Source: Desulforhopalus sp. IMCC35007
Lineage (GTDB): Bacteria > Desulfobacterota > Desulfobulbia > Desulfobulbales > Desulfocapsaceae
Reading direction: 5' to 3'
Length of the DNA stretch: 64,000 nucleotides
NCBI RefSeq assembly: GCF_005116575.1
Contig: NZ_SWCN01000017.1
Location: 62,001-126,000, forward strand
Shown piece by piece: positions 1 to 10,867 of the stretch. Within the stretch, counting starts at the first letter, position 1, and every line of letters begins with the position of its first letter. The notes under the pieces were generated by a model, which saw only the letters and a list, made by a program, of their open reading frames with translations, was not told where the DNA came from and ran no database searches. Both the position numbers and the translations under genes were made by a program.

Positions 1-2187
1 CTGGAGGAAACCAAGGATGCAGTGCTGGCTGAGCATGACAAAATCTCAAATATGAATCTGCCAGAAGAAGCTCAGGAAAAGCTGTTGCTGCGAGCTACCG
101 GCGGGCTGTCATTTTTCAATATCTCAAAGATGAACCTTTCTACCCTTGGTGAGACCGATATCAAGGATAACCTGGAATCATATATTCAGGGCTTTTCTAG
201 TGACGCCAGGCAGATCTTTGAATACTTCAATTTTAGTGAGTTTATTGGTCACCTCAGTGATGCTAACCTGCTCTATAAAATTGTCCAGAAGGTTCGGACA
301 ATGGATCTTTCGCCGAAGAAGGTGACAAACCATGAAATGGGACTGGTCTTTGAGGAACTGATCCGGCGCTTTGCAGAAAGTTCCAATGATACAGCAGGTG
401 AGCACTTTACACCTCGCGATATCGTCCGCCTTACCACCTCCCTGGTGTTTATGGAAGATGATGATGCTCTCACTAAACCGGGTATCATTCGCACCATTTA
501 TGATCCTACAGCGGGTACAGGCGGTTTTCTTTCTTCCGGCATGGAATACGTACATGAACTGAACCCCCAAGCTGTCATGCGGGCCTATGGTCAGGAGCTG
601 AACCCTGAGAGTTACGCCATCTGCAAGGCCGATATGCTGATTAAAGGGCAAGAAGTGAGCAATATCAAGTACGGCAACACCCTGTCAGCCGATCAGCTGT
701 ACGGTGACAGATTTGATTATATGCTCTCCAATCCTCCTTTTGGTGTGGACTGGAAAAAGATCGAAAAAGATATCAAGGATGAGCATACCCTCAAAGGTTA
801 TGAAGGCCGTTTTGGTCCTGGTCTGCCAAGGGTGTCTGATGGCTCGTTGTTATTTCTCCTGCACCTTCTCAGTAAGCTCCGAGATAAGATCGGTAGTGAT
901 GTACAGGGAGCAAGTGGTGGTCGTATCGGTATAATTCTGAATGGCTCACCCCTCTTTACCGGTGGTGCTGGTTCTGGCGAGTCTGAAATCCGACGATATA
1001 TACTTGAAGCTGATCTGCTGGAAGCAATTGTGGCCTTGCCTACTGATATGTTTTACAACACCGGTATTTCCACCTATGTATGGATACTCTCCAATAAAAA
1101 GAGGGCAGAGCGAAAAGGTAAGGTTCAGTTGATAAACGGGGTAAACCTCTGTGGTAAGATGCGTAAATCCCTTGGCTCCAAGCGTAACGTAATGGATGAG
1201 GATGATATCGCCACCATCACCCGCGCTTTCGGTAACTTTGAGGTGATTGATGCCCAGGAGCTGGATAAACCTGCAGAGCAGAAAAGTAACCGTGGTCGTC
1301 AGTCCGAAAATGGAAAAACTGCAACACCCAAGACCTTTAGCAGCAAGATTTTCTACTCCCATGAATTTGGCTACAGGCGGATTACTATTGAGCGTCCTTT
1401 ACGAATGTCATACCAGTTCAGTGACGAGCGGATTGAAGAACTGCGCTTTGCTCCTAAGCCCCTGGATATACCGATGCAGTGGATTTATGCAGAGTACGGT
1501 CAAGGGTGGTCCGAAGATAACTATGGTGATCTGAGTGAGCATGTAAGCGATATTCGACTGTATATCAAAAAGAACTTCAGCACGTTGAAAGAAAAGCAGG
1601 TGAAAGACCTTCTGGACCGCAAGACCTGGTTGTGTCAATTGCAGATCCTCAAAACAGCAAAACGTCTGCAACAGGCCATAGGGATTGCTCAGCATGACGA
1701 TATGAACAGCTATGATGCTGTCATAAAAAAGAGTGGGGTAAAACTTGAGACCAAAGAAAAGAAGCAGATTACAGCGGCGGTAAGTTGGAAGAACCCGGAA
1801 GCAGAAAAAGTAATCCAAAAGGTCCATAAAAAAGGTTCAGCCGATCCTGTGTATGGGCTTTTTGAGGTAAACGGCAAGGTGTTGCAGTATCAGCCGGATG
1901 GTGACCTGCGTGACCATGAGAACGTTGCCCTGGATCCATCCCGACCTGTAAACGAGGTGAATGTGGCATATTTCGCAAAAGAGGTACTGCCCCATGTGCC
2001 AGAAGCATGGATCGATAGCAGTAAACGAGACGCCATAGACGATGAGATTGGTATCGTCGGCTATGAGATACCTTTTAACCGGCATTTTTATGTGTACCAA
2101 CCGCCTCGGGACTTGGCGGAGATAGATGCGGATCTTGATAAGGTGAGTGGGGAGATTATGCAGCTTCTGCGGGAGGTGCATTCATGA
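1..2187 (+). CDS. hsdM: Type I restriction-modification system, DNA methyltransferase subunit (5' end outside window)
   Basis: Modification subunit of a type I restriction enzyme: it transfers a methyl group from SAM to adenine N6 at the site read by HsdS and forms the M2S core. The frame is open to base 1; a GTG at 22 exists, but the codons before it continue the frame, so the N-terminus is probably outside. The SAM-binding motif DPTAGTGGF is at bases 502-528 and the catalytic NPPF at 730-741. With over 720 visible residues it is the long HsdM subtype, with about 280 residues after the methylase core. The stop overlaps the hsdS start (ATGA), which suggests translational coupling in an hsdMSR operon. 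Confidence 0.95.
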   Translation: MEETKDAVLAEHDKISNMNLPEEAQEKLLLRATGGLSFFNISKMNLSTLGETDIKDNLESYIQGFSSDARQIFEYFNFSEFIGHLSDANLLYKIVQKVRTMDLSPKKVTNHEMGLVFEELIRRFAESSNDTAGEHFTPRDIVRLTTSLVFMEDDDALTKPGIIRTIYDPTAGTGGFLSSGMEYVHELNPQAVMRAYGQELNPESYAICKADMLIKGQEVSNIKYGNTLSADQLYGDRFDYMLSNPPFGVDWKKIEKDIKDEHTLKGYEGRFGPGLPRVSDGSLLFLLHLLSKLRDKIGSDVQGASGGRIGIILNGSPLFTGGAGSGESEIRRYILEADLLEAIVALPTDMFYNTGISTYVWILSNKKRAERKGKVQLINGVNLCGKMRKSLGSKRNVMDEDDIATITRAFGNFEVIDAQELDKPAEQKSNRGRQSENGKTATPKTFSSKIFYSHEFGYRRITIERPLRMSYQFSDERIEELRFAPKPLDIPMQWIYAEYGQGWSEDNYGDLSEHVSDIRLYIKKNFSTLKEKQVKDLLDRKTWLCQLQILKTAKRLQQAIGIAQHDDMNSYDAVIKKSGVKLETKEKKQITAAVSWKNPEAEKVIQKVHKKGSADPVYGLFEVNGKVLQYQPDGDLRDHENVALDPSRPVNEVNVAYFAKEVLPHVPEAWIDSSKRDAIDDEIGIVGYEIPFNRHFYVYQPPRDLAEIDADLDKVSGEIMQLLREVHS

Positions 2188-3551
2188 TGGTTGGGAAGTA
2201 TCAGAGGTATGCTGAGTATAAGGAGTCTGGGGTTGAGTGGGTTGGTAACATTCCCGGCGTATGGGAGGTAAAACCTCTTTTAGGCACGGTGACCACAGAA
2301 AGTATCAAAAATGTCGATGGAAATGAAAACAACGTTTTGTCTTTAAGTTACGGTAATATTATTCGGAGGGATGTAGAAAAAAACTTTGGTCTTCTTCCAG
2401 AGTCTTTCAATACTTACCAAATGGTAGATCCTGGAAATTTAATACTTAGACTAACAGATTTACAAAATGACAAACGCAGTCTGAGGGTGGGACGGGCTAT
2501 TGAAAAAGGGATTATAACATCTGCTTATTTAAAGCTTGTAGCAAAACCACATACTATCGATGACAGATTTCTTTACCGTCTCCTACATTCATATGACACC
2601 ACTAAGGTCTTTTATGGAATGGGGGGTGGCCTCAGGCAATCGATGAAATTTGAGGAAATGAGAAGGTTACCTATTTTAGTACCTCCCATTGACGAACAGT
2701 CCCAAATCGCTAACTTCCTCGACCACGAAACAGCCAAGATCGACACCCTTATCGAAAAGCAGCAACAGCTCATTGCGCTGCTCAAAGAAAAACGCCAGGC
2801 AGTAATCAGCCATGCCGTTACCAAAGGGCTAAACCCCGATGCGCCGATGCGCGACTCAGGAGTTGAATGGTTGGGGGAGGTTCCTGAACATTGGGAAATG
2901 GCCAAAGTAAAATTTTACTGTTTAGTAAAAGGTCGGATAGGGTTTAGAGGGTACACAACCGATGATCTAGTTGAAGAAACCGAAGGCGCAGTGGTTATCG
3001 GAGCAACAGAAATGAATAGTACTGGGGAAATCCAACTTGACAATCCGCAGTATATATCTTGGAAAAAGTATTATGAGTCACCAGAGATCATGCTTGGTGA
3101 TGGTATGGTTTTGGTTGTTCAGAGAGGAAGTACTGTTGGAAAAATAGCAGTGGTAAAGGCCGGGTTTGGAAAAGCAACCATTAACCCGAGCTTAATTGTG
3201 CTAAGGGACCTGAATATAGATTCTGACTATCTTAAATATAGCTTGATGGCAACGTTCACTCAATCAATAGTGAAAATGCAGACTTCGTCAACGGCTATCC
3301 CTATGATATCACAGGAGCAGGTTGGTAACTACACCTTGTTAGTGCCCGGAAATAAGGAACAAATAGAAATCGCAAGATACATCACGACTCAAAACGAAAT
3401 TATAGATAAAGCAATGGCGACGGCACAGAAGTCAATTTCTCTTCTCCAAGAACGCCGTACATCCCTCATCTCAGCAGCAGTAACCGGCAAAATTGACGTC
3501 CGCAACTGGCAACCACCAACAGCCCACCAGAACATCCTGGATACCCCATGA
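2184..3551 (+). CDS. hsdS: Type I restriction-modification system, specificity subunit
   Basis: DNA-recognition subunit, 455 residues. It has the two-fold HsdS layout: each half opens with a SGVEWxGxxPxxWE motif (near residues 14 and 226), followed by a variable target recognition domain and a conserved helical spacer (around residues 170-215 and 400-440, with matching [12 protein letters not shown] and [12 protein letters not shown] stretches). Two different recognition domains imply a bipartite asymmetric target. The start overlaps the hsdM stop, and the stop overlaps the hsdR start. Confidence 0.94.
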   Translation: MMVGKYQRYAEYKESGVEWVGNIPGVWEVKPLLGTVTTESIKNVDGNENNVLSLSYGNIIRRDVEKNFGLLPESFNTYQMVDPGNLILRLTDLQNDKRSLRVGRAIEKGIITSAYLKLVAKPHTIDDRFLYRLLHSYDTTKVFYGMGGGLRQSMKFEEMRRLPILVPPIDEQSQIANFLDHETAKIDTLIEKQQQLIALLKEKRQAVISHAVTKGLNPDAPMRDSGVEWLGEVPEHWEMAKVKFYCLVKGRIGFRGYTTDDLVEETEGAVVIGATEMNSTGEIQLDNPQYISWKKYYESPEIMLGDGMVLVVQRGSTVGKIAVVKAGFGKATINPSLIVLRDLNIDSDYLKYSLMATFTQSIVKMQTSSTAIPMISQEQVGNYTLLVPGNKEQIEIARYITTQNEIIDKAMATAQKSISLLQERRTSLISAAVTGKIDVRNWQPPTAHQNILDTP

Positions 3552-6500
3552 AACCCACCGGCGATAAAGCAAACGAGTTGACCTTCCAGAACGACCTTAT
3601 CCGGCAGCTCCTTGATAGTGGCTGGATACTCGGCAAACCTGAGAACTACAACCGTGACCTTGCCCTCTACCCAGAGGATCTGCTAGGTTTTGTCAAAGAG
3701 ACCCAGGACAGCCAGTGGCAAAAGTATAAAAAGATCTATCCCCATGATTCCGAGCAAAAGCTGCTTGAACGTGTTGCCGACCAACTGAACAAAGCGGATC
3801 CTAATGCTGCTGATAAAGAAATGCGCACCTTTGGCACCCTTGGGGTCTTGCGGCATGAAGTGCGTGATCGTGGTGCGCGGTTTTCTCTGTGTCAGTTTAA
3901 GCCGGAACATGATCTAAACCCTGATACCCTCGCGCGGTATGCAAAGAACCGCTTGCGGATAGTCCCGGAACTGGTTTACAGCCCCTGGGCAACAGAAGAG
4001 CATCTGGCAGATACTGGCACCAAGGCAAAGGCCTGGAGAATAGACTTGGTACTGTTTGTTAATGGTATCCCAATTGTTACCATGGAGCTGAAGTCAGAAT
4101 TCAAGCAGGTGGTTAATAATGCCATCAAGCAGTACAAAACAACCCGGCCACCGGTTGATCCGGTGACGAAAAAGCGTGAGCCATTACTGACATTTAAACG
4201 TGGAGCCCTGGTCCATTTTGCTGTGAGTCAGTACGAAGTATATATGACGACTCGCCTTGCAGGGCCAGACACCTTCTTTCTCCCCTTTAATAAAGGCACC
4301 AGAGATGGTGGGGCAGGAAATGATATTCCTGGAAATGTGGACCAGTATGCAACCGACTACCTGTGGAACGAGGTGCTGCAGCCCGATAATCTGCTGAACA
4401 TCTTAGGCCGTTATGTACATCTACAGATAGAGGAAAAAGAAGATTGGGAAGGAAAGAAATACCGTCAAGAAACAATGATCTTTCCCCGTTATCATCAGTG
4501 GGATGTGGTTAATAAGTTGATCGATGCGACTCGCAGTGATGGGCCAGGAAATAAATATCTTATCCAACATAGTGCCGGTTCTGGAAAATCGAACTCCATC
4601 GCCTGGACTGCACACCAGTTGTCATCACTCCATAACGATACCGGCCATAAGCTCTTTGATTCCGTGATCATCGTTACAGACCGGAATGTACTGGATGCAC
4701 AGTTGCAGGACACTATCTATCAATTTGAGCATGTGGACGGTGTGGTGGGCCGGATCAATAAAGAGGAAGGTGATGGTTCAAAGTCTGAAAAACTGGCCGA
4801 GGCGCTCACCAATTCACAGCCGATCATTATCGTTACCATCCAAACCTTTCCTCATGTACTGAAAGCCATTGAAGCTGATGTGAGCCTTAAACAGCGTCAT
4901 TATGCAGTTATCGCAGATGAAGCGCATTCCTCCCAGTCTGGCTCAACGGCTCGACAGTTAAAAGAAGTGTTGATGCTTGATGCCAAGGCAAGTGGTGAAG
5001 AGGAATTGACCTCAGAAGATCTGTTGGATGCAGCTGTTGCTTCACGCCGGTCGTCAAAGAATCTTAGTTATTTTGCCTTTACTGCAACACCGAAAACCAA
5101 GACCCTGGAGCTGTTTGGTAAATTACCAAAACCGGATGAAGTCCCCTCCCGCACGAATAAGCCCGAGGCGTTTCATGTGTATTCCATGCGTCAGGCCATT
5201 GAGGAAGGGTTTATCCTGGACGTCCTGCAGAACTATACAAATTACAAGGTGGCGTATAACCTGGCCATGAAGATCCAGGCTTCAGACCGGGAGGTGGAGA
5301 GTAAGAAAGCAAAGGTGAAGCTGAACCAGTGGGTCCGGCTGCATGACTATAACATCGCCCAGAAGGTGCAGGTGATCATTGAGCACTTCAAGGATAATGT
5401 TATGGGGCTTTTGGGTGGACAGGCAAAAGCAATGGTGGTGACCAGTTCACGGAAAGAGGCCGTACGCTATAAGTTGGGATTTGAAAAGTACATTGCAGAA
5501 AAAGGATATAAGAATATTCACGCCATGGTGGCGTTCTCGGGTGAGGTTGAATTCAGTGATAATGACCCGCATGTTGAAGGGCTGCTCGGAGAGAAATTCA
5601 CAGAGACCGGTAAAAACATGAATCCTGGGCTCAAAGGCCGGGATATGCGCAAGGCTTTTGACTCTGATGATTACCAGGTGATGATCGTAGCCAATAAGTT
5701 TCAGACCGGTTTTGACCAACCGAAGCTCTGTGCCATGTATGTTGATAAGAAACTCGGCGGTGTGGAATGTGTGCAAACCCTTTCAAGATTAAACCGGACC
5801 TTTCCCGGGAAGAAAGACAGCGGAACCTTTGTGTTGGACTTCTTTAATGAACCACAAGATATTCTTGATGCTTTTTACCCTTATTACAAGACGGCGGAGC
5901 TTGCTGATGTGTCGGATCCTGATTTAATTCATGATCTTTTCGACAAGCTACGCAGTGCCGGGATATTTCTGTGGCAAGAGGTGGAGCAGTTCTGTGTAGC
6001 ATACCTGCAAAAGAGTAAGAGCAATGCCGCTATCGCCAATATCTGCAAGCCTGCGGTAGATAGGTGGAAGGTCCGTTACAAGGGGGCCATTGAAGCCTAT
6101 AAGGAAGCGCTGGAGATGTTTAAGCGAACCAAGAAGACTGGTGATCCGGTGCTGATTGCCAATTCCGAAAACAGCTTCAAGGAATGTAAAAAAGAGAAAG
6201 ATGCACTGGAAATCTTTAAAAAGGATCTTGGCTCCTTTGTCCGCTTCTATGAATTCATGTCACAGATTGTTGATTACGACAGTACTGACCTGGAAAAACT
6301 CAGCATGTATGCCCGTAACCTGCGGCCGATGTTGCAGATTGCTGTAGACGAAGAGGATATTGACCTGCAGGGCGTTGTTTTAAGCCATTACAGGTTGTCG
6401 AAAATCAAACAGCAATCTTTGAAACTTGAGGCAAACAGTGATGAACACAAACTTGAACCAGGTGATGGACTCGGGACAGCAAAAGCAAAGGACAGAAAAG

Positions 6501-6811
6501 AAGAGCTGATATCGCAGATCATCACCCGGCTTAATGAGCTTTTTATCACTGATGAACTGACAGACAAAGACCTCGTTAATTACGCGTATACCATCCGTGA
6601 CAAGGTTTTGGAGAATGCGACTGTAATGCTACAGATTGCCAATAACTCACCAGAACAGGCCATGCTTGGCGATTTTCCGAAGGCTGTAGATGATGCAGTG
6701 ATGGGCAGCCATGAAGCACACCAAAATCAAATGATGCAGCTTTTGTCTGATCCAAGGAGGGCTGCGGGGTTTGCAAGGGTAGTTTTTGATTTGTTACAGG
6801 GTGGCAATTAA
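3548..6811 (+). CDS. hsdR: Type I restriction-modification system, restriction/translocase subunit
   Basis: Motor and nuclease subunit of the type I enzyme, 1087 residues, the usual HsdR size. The N-terminal nuclease core shows D166, then E180-x-K182 in a WRIDLVLF...MELKS context. The superfamily 2 helicase has Walker A SAGSGKS (342-348) and DEAH (457-460), followed by a FTATPKTKT segment and later helicase motifs (FQTGFDQP, QTLSRLNRT). It begins inside the hsdS stop (ATGA). All key motifs are intact, so the system is probably active. Confidence 0.95.
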   Translation: MKPTGDKANELTFQNDLIRQLLDSGWILGKPENYNRDLALYPEDLLGFVKETQDSQWQKYKKIYPHDSEQKLLERVADQLNKADPNAADKEMRTFGTLGVLRHEVRDRGARFSLCQFKPEHDLNPDTLARYAKNRLRIVPELVYSPWATEEHLADTGTKAKAWRIDLVLFVNGIPIVTMELKSEFKQVVNNAIKQYKTTRPPVDPVTKKREPLLTFKRGALVHFAVSQYEVYMTTRLAGPDTFFLPFNKGTRDGGAGNDIPGNVDQYATDYLWNEVLQPDNLLNILGRYVHLQIEEKEDWEGKKYRQETMIFPRYHQWDVVNKLIDATRSDGPGNKYLIQHSAGSGKSNSIAWTAHQLSSLHNDTGHKLFDSVIIVTDRNVLDAQLQDTIYQFEHVDGVVGRINKEEGDGSKSEKLAEALTNSQPIIIVTIQTFPHVLKAIEADVSLKQRHYAVIADEAHSSQSGSTARQLKEVLMLDAKASGEEELTSEDLLDAAVASRRSSKNLSYFAFTATPKTKTLELFGKLPKPDEVPSRTNKPEAFHVYSMRQAIEEGFILDVLQNYTNYKVAYNLAMKIQASDREVESKKAKVKLNQWVRLHDYNIAQKVQVIIEHFKDNVMGLLGGQAKAMVVTSSRKEAVRYKLGFEKYIAEKGYKNIHAMVAFSGEVEFSDNDPHVEGLLGEKFTETGKNMNPGLKGRDMRKAFDSDDYQVMIVANKFQTGFDQPKLCAMYVDKKLGGVECVQTLSRLNRTFPGKKDSGTFVLDFFNEPQDILDAFYPYYKTAELADVSDPDLIHDLFDKLRSAGIFLWQEVEQFCVAYLQKSKSNAAIANICKPAVDRWKVRYKGAIEAYKEALEMFKRTKKTGDPVLIANSENSFKECKKEKDALEIFKKDLGSFVRFYEFMSQIVDYDSTDLEKLSMYARNLRPMLQIAVDEEDIDLQGVVLSHYRLSKIKQQSLKLEANSDEHKLEPGDGLGTAKAKDRKEELISQIITRLNELFITDELTDKDLVNYAYTIRDKVLENATVMLQIANNSPEQAMLGDFPKAVDDAVMGSHEAHQNQMMQLLSDPRRAAGFARVVFDLLQGGN

Positions 6812-6917
6812 TACCTGAATCAAAAGATTAGGTTGACTCGTTTTTCATTGAAAAAGATCATTGAGAGTAGGTATTCATGCTTTAGAACACTTAATTACAA
6901 CAGAAAAGGAATTCCAT

Positions 6918-7394
6918 ATGCAATACCCAAGCGCTACAGGACAGCCGTTAGAACAACCAGAGGTGGTATTAAATCTTTGGGCATACACTACTGAGTATGG
7001 GCATGTTATGAGAATTTCTGGAAAAACATACACCCTTCAGGGTAGTGATCAGGAAAAACTAAAGTTGCTACGCTGCTTATCTGCATCCGATTTTGTTTCG
7101 GTTCCTTGGCGTAAAGTTCCTGCTAATTTCAAGCAAATTAGCCCAGACGGACAAGAAATAAGAGGTGTTGCTTCGGCGTCTTTACTTTCAGACCCAATCA
7201 GCCATAGTCATATATTTGGTCCTTTGATAGAAGAACTTGCAGCGTCACTTCCTGAACAGATTTGCAGTTATGGCGGTGAATACAGGAAGTTCAAAATGGA
7301 ACTACCCGCTGATCCTCTTGCAGTTACTACGATTGTGATAGAGCAGGAGGATGGGCAACTCGTTCCAATGGTGTCTGGAGGGAGTGTTCTGTGA
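6918..7394 (+). CDS. Hypothetical protein downstream of hsdR
   Basis: 158-residue protein that I do not recognise. I chose the ATG at 6918 because an AAAAGGA ribosome site sits 7 bases upstream; the longer TTG-initiated frame from 6861 lacks one. There is no signal peptide, membrane segment or obvious catalytic motif. It is a soluble, mixed-composition protein about 105 bases after hsdR, so it may be cotranscribed with the restriction operon. No function can be assigned from sequence alone. Confidence 0.6.
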   Translation: MQYPSATGQPLEQPEVVLNLWAYTTEYGHVMRISGKTYTLQGSDQEKLKLLRCLSASDFVSVPWRKVPANFKQISPDGQEIRGVASASLLSDPISHSHIFGPLIEELAASLPEQICSYGGEYRKFKMELPADPLAVTTIVIEQEDGQLVPMVSGGSVL

Positions 7395-7575
7395 AAGAAT
7401 ACATATAGTTATTGTTTTGCAATGCTAATTAATTTCCGGTGGGTTGTATCAAAAAATCCCCAAAAAGGCACCCACCTGTAATTCAAGCTTTGGCCTGAGG
7501 TATCAATCACAAATCCATAGGTAGTGATACCATCTGCTTTGGTTAAGTATCTTTCTGACTTTTAGGCCCTTATGA

Positions 7576-7809
7576 TCACCTTCCAGATAAATACACAATG
7601 GCAAGTATTATAATAAAGACAATACCCCCAATTATCCCTTTTAGAGACTCATTTTCATTGTGTAATTTTTTGTAATTATAATTTGCCCAATCCTTTGTGA
7701 ACTTGTCGAAGTCCGGCTCTCTTTTAATATAGGTTATAGATCCAGTGTTTGACCCTTTGTTATGTTCAGTATCTTGAGTCTTTACATCACGCATAGGGTA
7801 GTTGGCCAT
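7576..7809 (-). CDS. Small single-pass membrane protein, hypothetical
   Basis: 77 residues: a hydrophilic N-terminal part rich in Asp, Lys and Asn, followed by one strong transmembrane helix near the C-terminus (IIGGIVFIIILAIVYL). This suggests a tail-anchored topology. An AGGATGAGGAT ribosome site directly precedes the ATG. It lies among accessory genes and has no recognisable domain. Confidence 0.5.
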   Translation of the reverse strand: MANYPMRDVKTQDTEHNKGSNTGSITYIKREPDFDKFTKDWANYNYKKLHNENESLKGIIGGIVFIIILAIVYLSGR

Positions 7810-8274
7810 ATCCTCATCCTGTTGTAAAGTTTTTCATGCTGTTTTTATCAGCGCATGGGAACCGAGAAATAAGCGCGATTAGAATTACGCTTTCTATGAA
7901 GTTAGAGGGGGCACGAGTTAAGGTTATTGCTCTTCGTCAACGGCTGTTAAAATCAATACCTGATCAATCTAAAAACCTGATAGAATAGACTGATACTCGA
8001 ACATTTTGAAAGTACACAGGTAGACAAAGCATTGCAATGATTAATCCATGTAATTGATAGAGTGTTGCCAGTGCCAAGCAGTCAGGGGCTAAATTGTTCG
8101 CAAGCCCGATAACCAACTCTCAAAGCATCACTCTTGCTGGTGCCATTCCACCACTTCATCTCAAGGAGCACCATTTAAATTGCAACAATATCTTTCTAAC
8201 AGAACATGAAATAGGCTATACTCTACCCTGAATTTTGAATTATACGATACTGGAGGCTTTTCTTAATTCTTACC
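7810..8274. other. Gene-poor stretch in the accessory island
   Basis: No convincing gene is present apart from the short nuclease-tail remnant at 8082-8138. A plus-strand frame from an ATG near 7846 to a TAG near 7988 could encode about 50 residues but has no ribosome site, so I do not call it. Confidence 0.5.
8082..8138 (-). pseudogene. Remnant of a thermonuclease C-terminal tail
   Basis: On the minus strand these bases encode SKSDALRVGYRACEQFSP and a stop. This aligns with the last 18 residues of the secreted nuclease at 9818 (SKSDALKAGYRTCGQCKP), including an identical run of about 20 bases at DNA level. Nothing upstream in any frame continues the homology, so only the 3' end of a lost copy remains. 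It is the first of three related tails on the same strand in the island (the others are at 9818 and 15038). Confidence 0.6.
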
Positions 8275-8712
8275 ATGCCTGAAAACATGAACATCAAGCG
8301 GATCATAATACTTTCAATATTTTTCAGTTCAATTGGTTGCTTTCCTTTATTTGATTATCACCGGGTAAATAGCGATTTTGCTGAACTCAAAAACTTTCTA
8401 AATGAGGTCAGATTTTCAGCAATCCAAGACGGCAAAAGCTATATTGTACGATTCGAGGACAGACAGACCGACTTATATACTTTTAACAATGAATTTATCC
8501 GATCTTTACCAATTTCAACTTTAAGCCAAGTCAATTACAACACCACACTTGGTGATAACATGATCGTTTTCAGGCCTGGCGGAACAAACGAACACAATAC
8601 TCGGGTTCACGGTGGCGATATCCGTCTGAAATCCTGGTTTGGATTCTCAAAAAGCATTGCCGTAAACTGCACAGGTTTCGTAAGTGAAGGTGTTTATCCA
8701 GAAGATAACTAG
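8275..8712 (+). CDS. Putative lipoprotein with pseudopilin-like (GspH/FimT-type) body
   Basis: 145 residues. The N-terminus is a signal sequence ending in a lipobox-like SSIGC (Cys near residue 22), not a prepilin cleavage site. The rest (DFAELKNFLNEVRFSAIQDG and a late IAVNCTGFVSEG strand) resembles the soluble part of FimT/GspH minor pilins. That resemblance is by eye only. The GGAGG at 8252 is too far from the ATG to be a good ribosome site; M5 (8287) is an alternative start. It converges on the lipoprotein gene at 8715, leaving 2 bases between the stops. Confidence 0.55.
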   Translation: MPENMNIKRIIILSIFFSSIGCFPLFDYHRVNSDFAELKNFLNEVRFSAIQDGKSYIVRFEDRQTDLYTFNNEFIRSLPISTLSQVNYNTTLGDNMIVFRPGGTNEHNTRVHGGDIRLKSWFGFSKSIAVNCTGFVSEGVYPEDN

Positions 8713-8714
8713 CA

Positions 8715-9707
8715 CTAATCTGAATATTTACGTCTAAATTCCAAGCACTCTTTCTTGTACTTTACGGGTAGGTAATCTACATTGAAGTTGCTGCTGTGTA
8801 ATTTAATGAATTGAAGCATAGTTCCTTGTGACACGGAGGTTCTTAGTGCTTTGATTTCCTGAGAAGTAATGACATCATCCATACCACTCGTAATCTCCTG
8901 CACAACCCCATGCTTAAGACTGGAAAGGCTCCTCTTAGTGTCGTTTGGAGTAAGGGAATAACATCGACCTAGTTCTGGATGCTTTTTCAGGATATCATTT
9001 TCAAGGTTACTGCTCTTTATCTTTGCCTTAATATAACTGGTAGGCAATTCCCCATTTTCCTCCTCACTACTTAGACTAACAACTTTATTAGGTGGAGTAG
9101 CCCCATTATAAGGCGCTAAAGAAAAGGAGTCATCTGCTCTTTTGCTAAATTGATGAATCTCTTCCTGGTCCTTTTGAGTTAGAAAGTCAGGGTTTTTCTC
9201 AAGCCATGTATCAGAGACAACTTCCGCATAAAAGATTTGAAATCTAACGTCATCACCAAACGTTGTGCCATATGCTTTAAACAGCGCGGTCTTACCATTC
9301 TCCTTATTGCAGAGGATGGCTGTTGCGTACTTTTTACCGTTAAAAGTGCTGGAAGATGAGTGAAAGTTTACTCCCCATGATTTTTGTAAATAGTCAGGCT
9401 TGCCAAGGTATATCCTTCCTCTGTCAACCGTTTCTATACTGATATTCAGTCCAACACCGCTGCCCCTGTATTTAAACCACTCGCGTTCTTTTCCGGACCT
9501 AAAATTGCCGCTATCACTAACTATAACTCTGTTACCTGATTCTTGATTTGCGAGCTTTAGCCTATTGTCATTGATTATCAATTTAACTGACGGCATTTTC
9601 GTTGAGTAAAACGCTTGATCTGTAGCCCATCTTTCGGGCTCACCAAGGTTCATTCCTGCACACCCCCCAAGAAAAATTGAGCAAATCAGTAGTAATAGAT
9701 TTCTCAT
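8715..9707 (-). CDS. Hypothetical lipoprotein
   Basis: 330 residues with a clear lipoprotein signal (basic start, hydrophobic stretch, lipobox LGGC with Cys16) and a good AAGGAT ribosome site. The mature part is hydrophilic with no membrane segment, and I recognise no catalytic motif. It is probably anchored in the envelope facing the periplasm. It lies 110 bases downstream of the secreted nuclease gene on the same strand. Function unknown. Confidence 0.6.
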   Translation of the reverse strand: MRNLLLLICSIFLGGCAGMNLGEPERWATDQAFYSTKMPSVKLIINDNRLKLANQESGNRVIVSDSGNFRSGKEREWFKYRGSGVGLNISIETVDRGRIYLGKPDYLQKSWGVNFHSSSSTFNGKKYATAILCNKENGKTALFKAYGTTFGDDVRFQIFYAEVVSDTWLEKNPDFLTQKDQEEIHQFSKRADDSFSLAPYNGATPPNKVVSLSSEEENGELPTSYIKAKIKSSNLENDILKKHPELGRCYSLTPNDTKRSLSSLKHGVVQEITSGMDDVITSQEIKALRTSVSQGTMLQFIKLHSSNFNVDYLPVKYKKECLEFRRKYSD

Positions 9708-9817
9708 AAGGCATCCTTTTTAAGGTTAGTATGATGTTTCTATAAATAACTACACAAATCGATAGGTTGTCACAAGAAATAACACATTAAGGTGATAGGA
9801 AAAACAGCACGGCTAGA

Positions 9818-10504
9818 TCAAGGCTTGCACTGCCCACAAGTCCTATACCCGGCCTTCAAAGCATCACTCTTGCTTGAGAAGATGGCTGTGCAATTCTTAC
9901 AATTGTAATGCCTGCAAGAAGGTGCATGGAACACATGCGACTTCACATTGCCATGGAGTCCACCTTGAACAGCTGCATACTTCTCAGGGGCGGTCTCTTG
10001 ATATGACGAGTTACGTGCTCCTTTTCTCCAATCCCATGGAGGAACCGGGTCCTTGTCGCTCCACAATCCGATTTTTGCAGACTTGGCGTTTTCCTCATTA
10101 TCCAACCACTCATCGCAGAAATCAGCCTTACAATACTTTCTGTACTGCCAGGCATAACCGTTTTTAATGAGGCTTTCATTTACATTGGTCCCATCGACGG
10201 TAACAACTCCAACGGTCCGGCCATATTTATCAGTATCGTAGGCGTTGACGGTTGCGCTCTTCTTGTATGTTAATTGGGCTGTATGCTTCTTGGCAGCATT
10301 ACCGAATGGTTGCCCTTTCTCGGGTGTGTCTATCCCATAGAGGCGTATTCTGTGTTGTTTATTGGACAAATCGAGAATGGTGATGGTATCACCATCTGCT
10401 ATGCTGACAACTTTTCCTGTTAGGGCATAAGATGTAGAGATGTTGTATATCGTTAGAAAAAAGCATAACCACAAATAGGGGTATTTTATCGAGAATATAT
10501 TCAT
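9818..10504 (-). CDS. Secreted thermonuclease (SNase-like) with Cys/His-rich C-terminal tail
   Basis: 228 residues; the start is the ATG at 10504 with GGAG six bases upstream. A signal peptide is followed by a staphylococcal nuclease fold: ADGDTITI, the catalytic RIRLYGIDTPE (Arg, Asp, Glu) and DKYGRTVG. The C-terminus carries SHVFHAPSCRHYNCKNC...GYRTCGQCKP, an Ada-like zinc-binding type tail found on some secreted nucleases. Likely role: degradation of DNA or RNA in the periplasm or outside the cell. Paralogous remnants occur at 8082 and 15038, so this is the only intact copy of three. Confidence 0.85.
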   Translation of the reverse strand: MNIFSIKYPYLWLCFFLTIYNISTSYALTGKVVSIADGDTITILDLSNKQHRIRLYGIDTPEKGQPFGNAAKKHTAQLTYKKSATVNAYDTDKYGRTVGVVTVDGTNVNESLIKNGYAWQYRKYCKADFCDEWLDNEENAKSAKIGLWSDKDPVPPWDWRKGARNSSYQETAPEKYAAVQGGLHGNVKSHVFHAPSCRHYNCKNCTAIFSSKSDALKAGYRTCGQCKP

Positions 10505-10617
10505 TAATTTCTCCAAATCTCGATATTACACCTCATATCTACCTAATATCAATGTTTTTCTGGTTAAACAGATGAAGCAGTGGTAATACAAACAATAACA
10601 ATCAATAGGAGGCTCAC

Positions 10618-10845
10618 ATGGGATTCATGGATGATATTTTTGGTATTATTGGCAAGGCAGTTAATGTTGTAATGTATGCAGCCGGAACAATAACCGGAAT
10701 TGCTGCAGCAGGAGTGGTCCACTTCGCGGAGGTCGCTATTGAAAAATATGAAGAGTATCGAGAGAAGAACAGTTCATTAAAGCTTGAGGTGGCTACCTTA
10801 GACCTAAATGGTGTTAGATCAAACGTTGAAAATACTCTCAGCTAA
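10618..10845 (+). CDS. Small hypothetical protein with hydrophobic N-terminal half
   Basis: 75 residues, ATG preceded by a strong AGGAGG. Residues 1-40 are hydrophobic and Gly/Ala-rich (GIIGKAVNVVMYAAGTITGIAA), suggesting one membrane-inserting helix; residues 42-75 are charged. It stands alone and upstream of the helicase module. Size and composition would suit a membrane-active peptide or accessory factor, but no family is recognised. Confidence 0.55.
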   Translation: MGFMDDIFGIIGKAVNVVMYAAGTITGIAAAGVVHFAEVAIEKYEEYREKNSSLKLEVATLDLNGVRSNVENTLS

Positions 10846-10867
10846 CACCTATTATTTCACCTTGTAC

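Noticed and set aside
7846-7988. About 50-codon plus-strand frame (ending KSIPDQSKNLIE)
   Set aside because: Plausible peptide but no ribosome site and no recognisable match; too weak to call.
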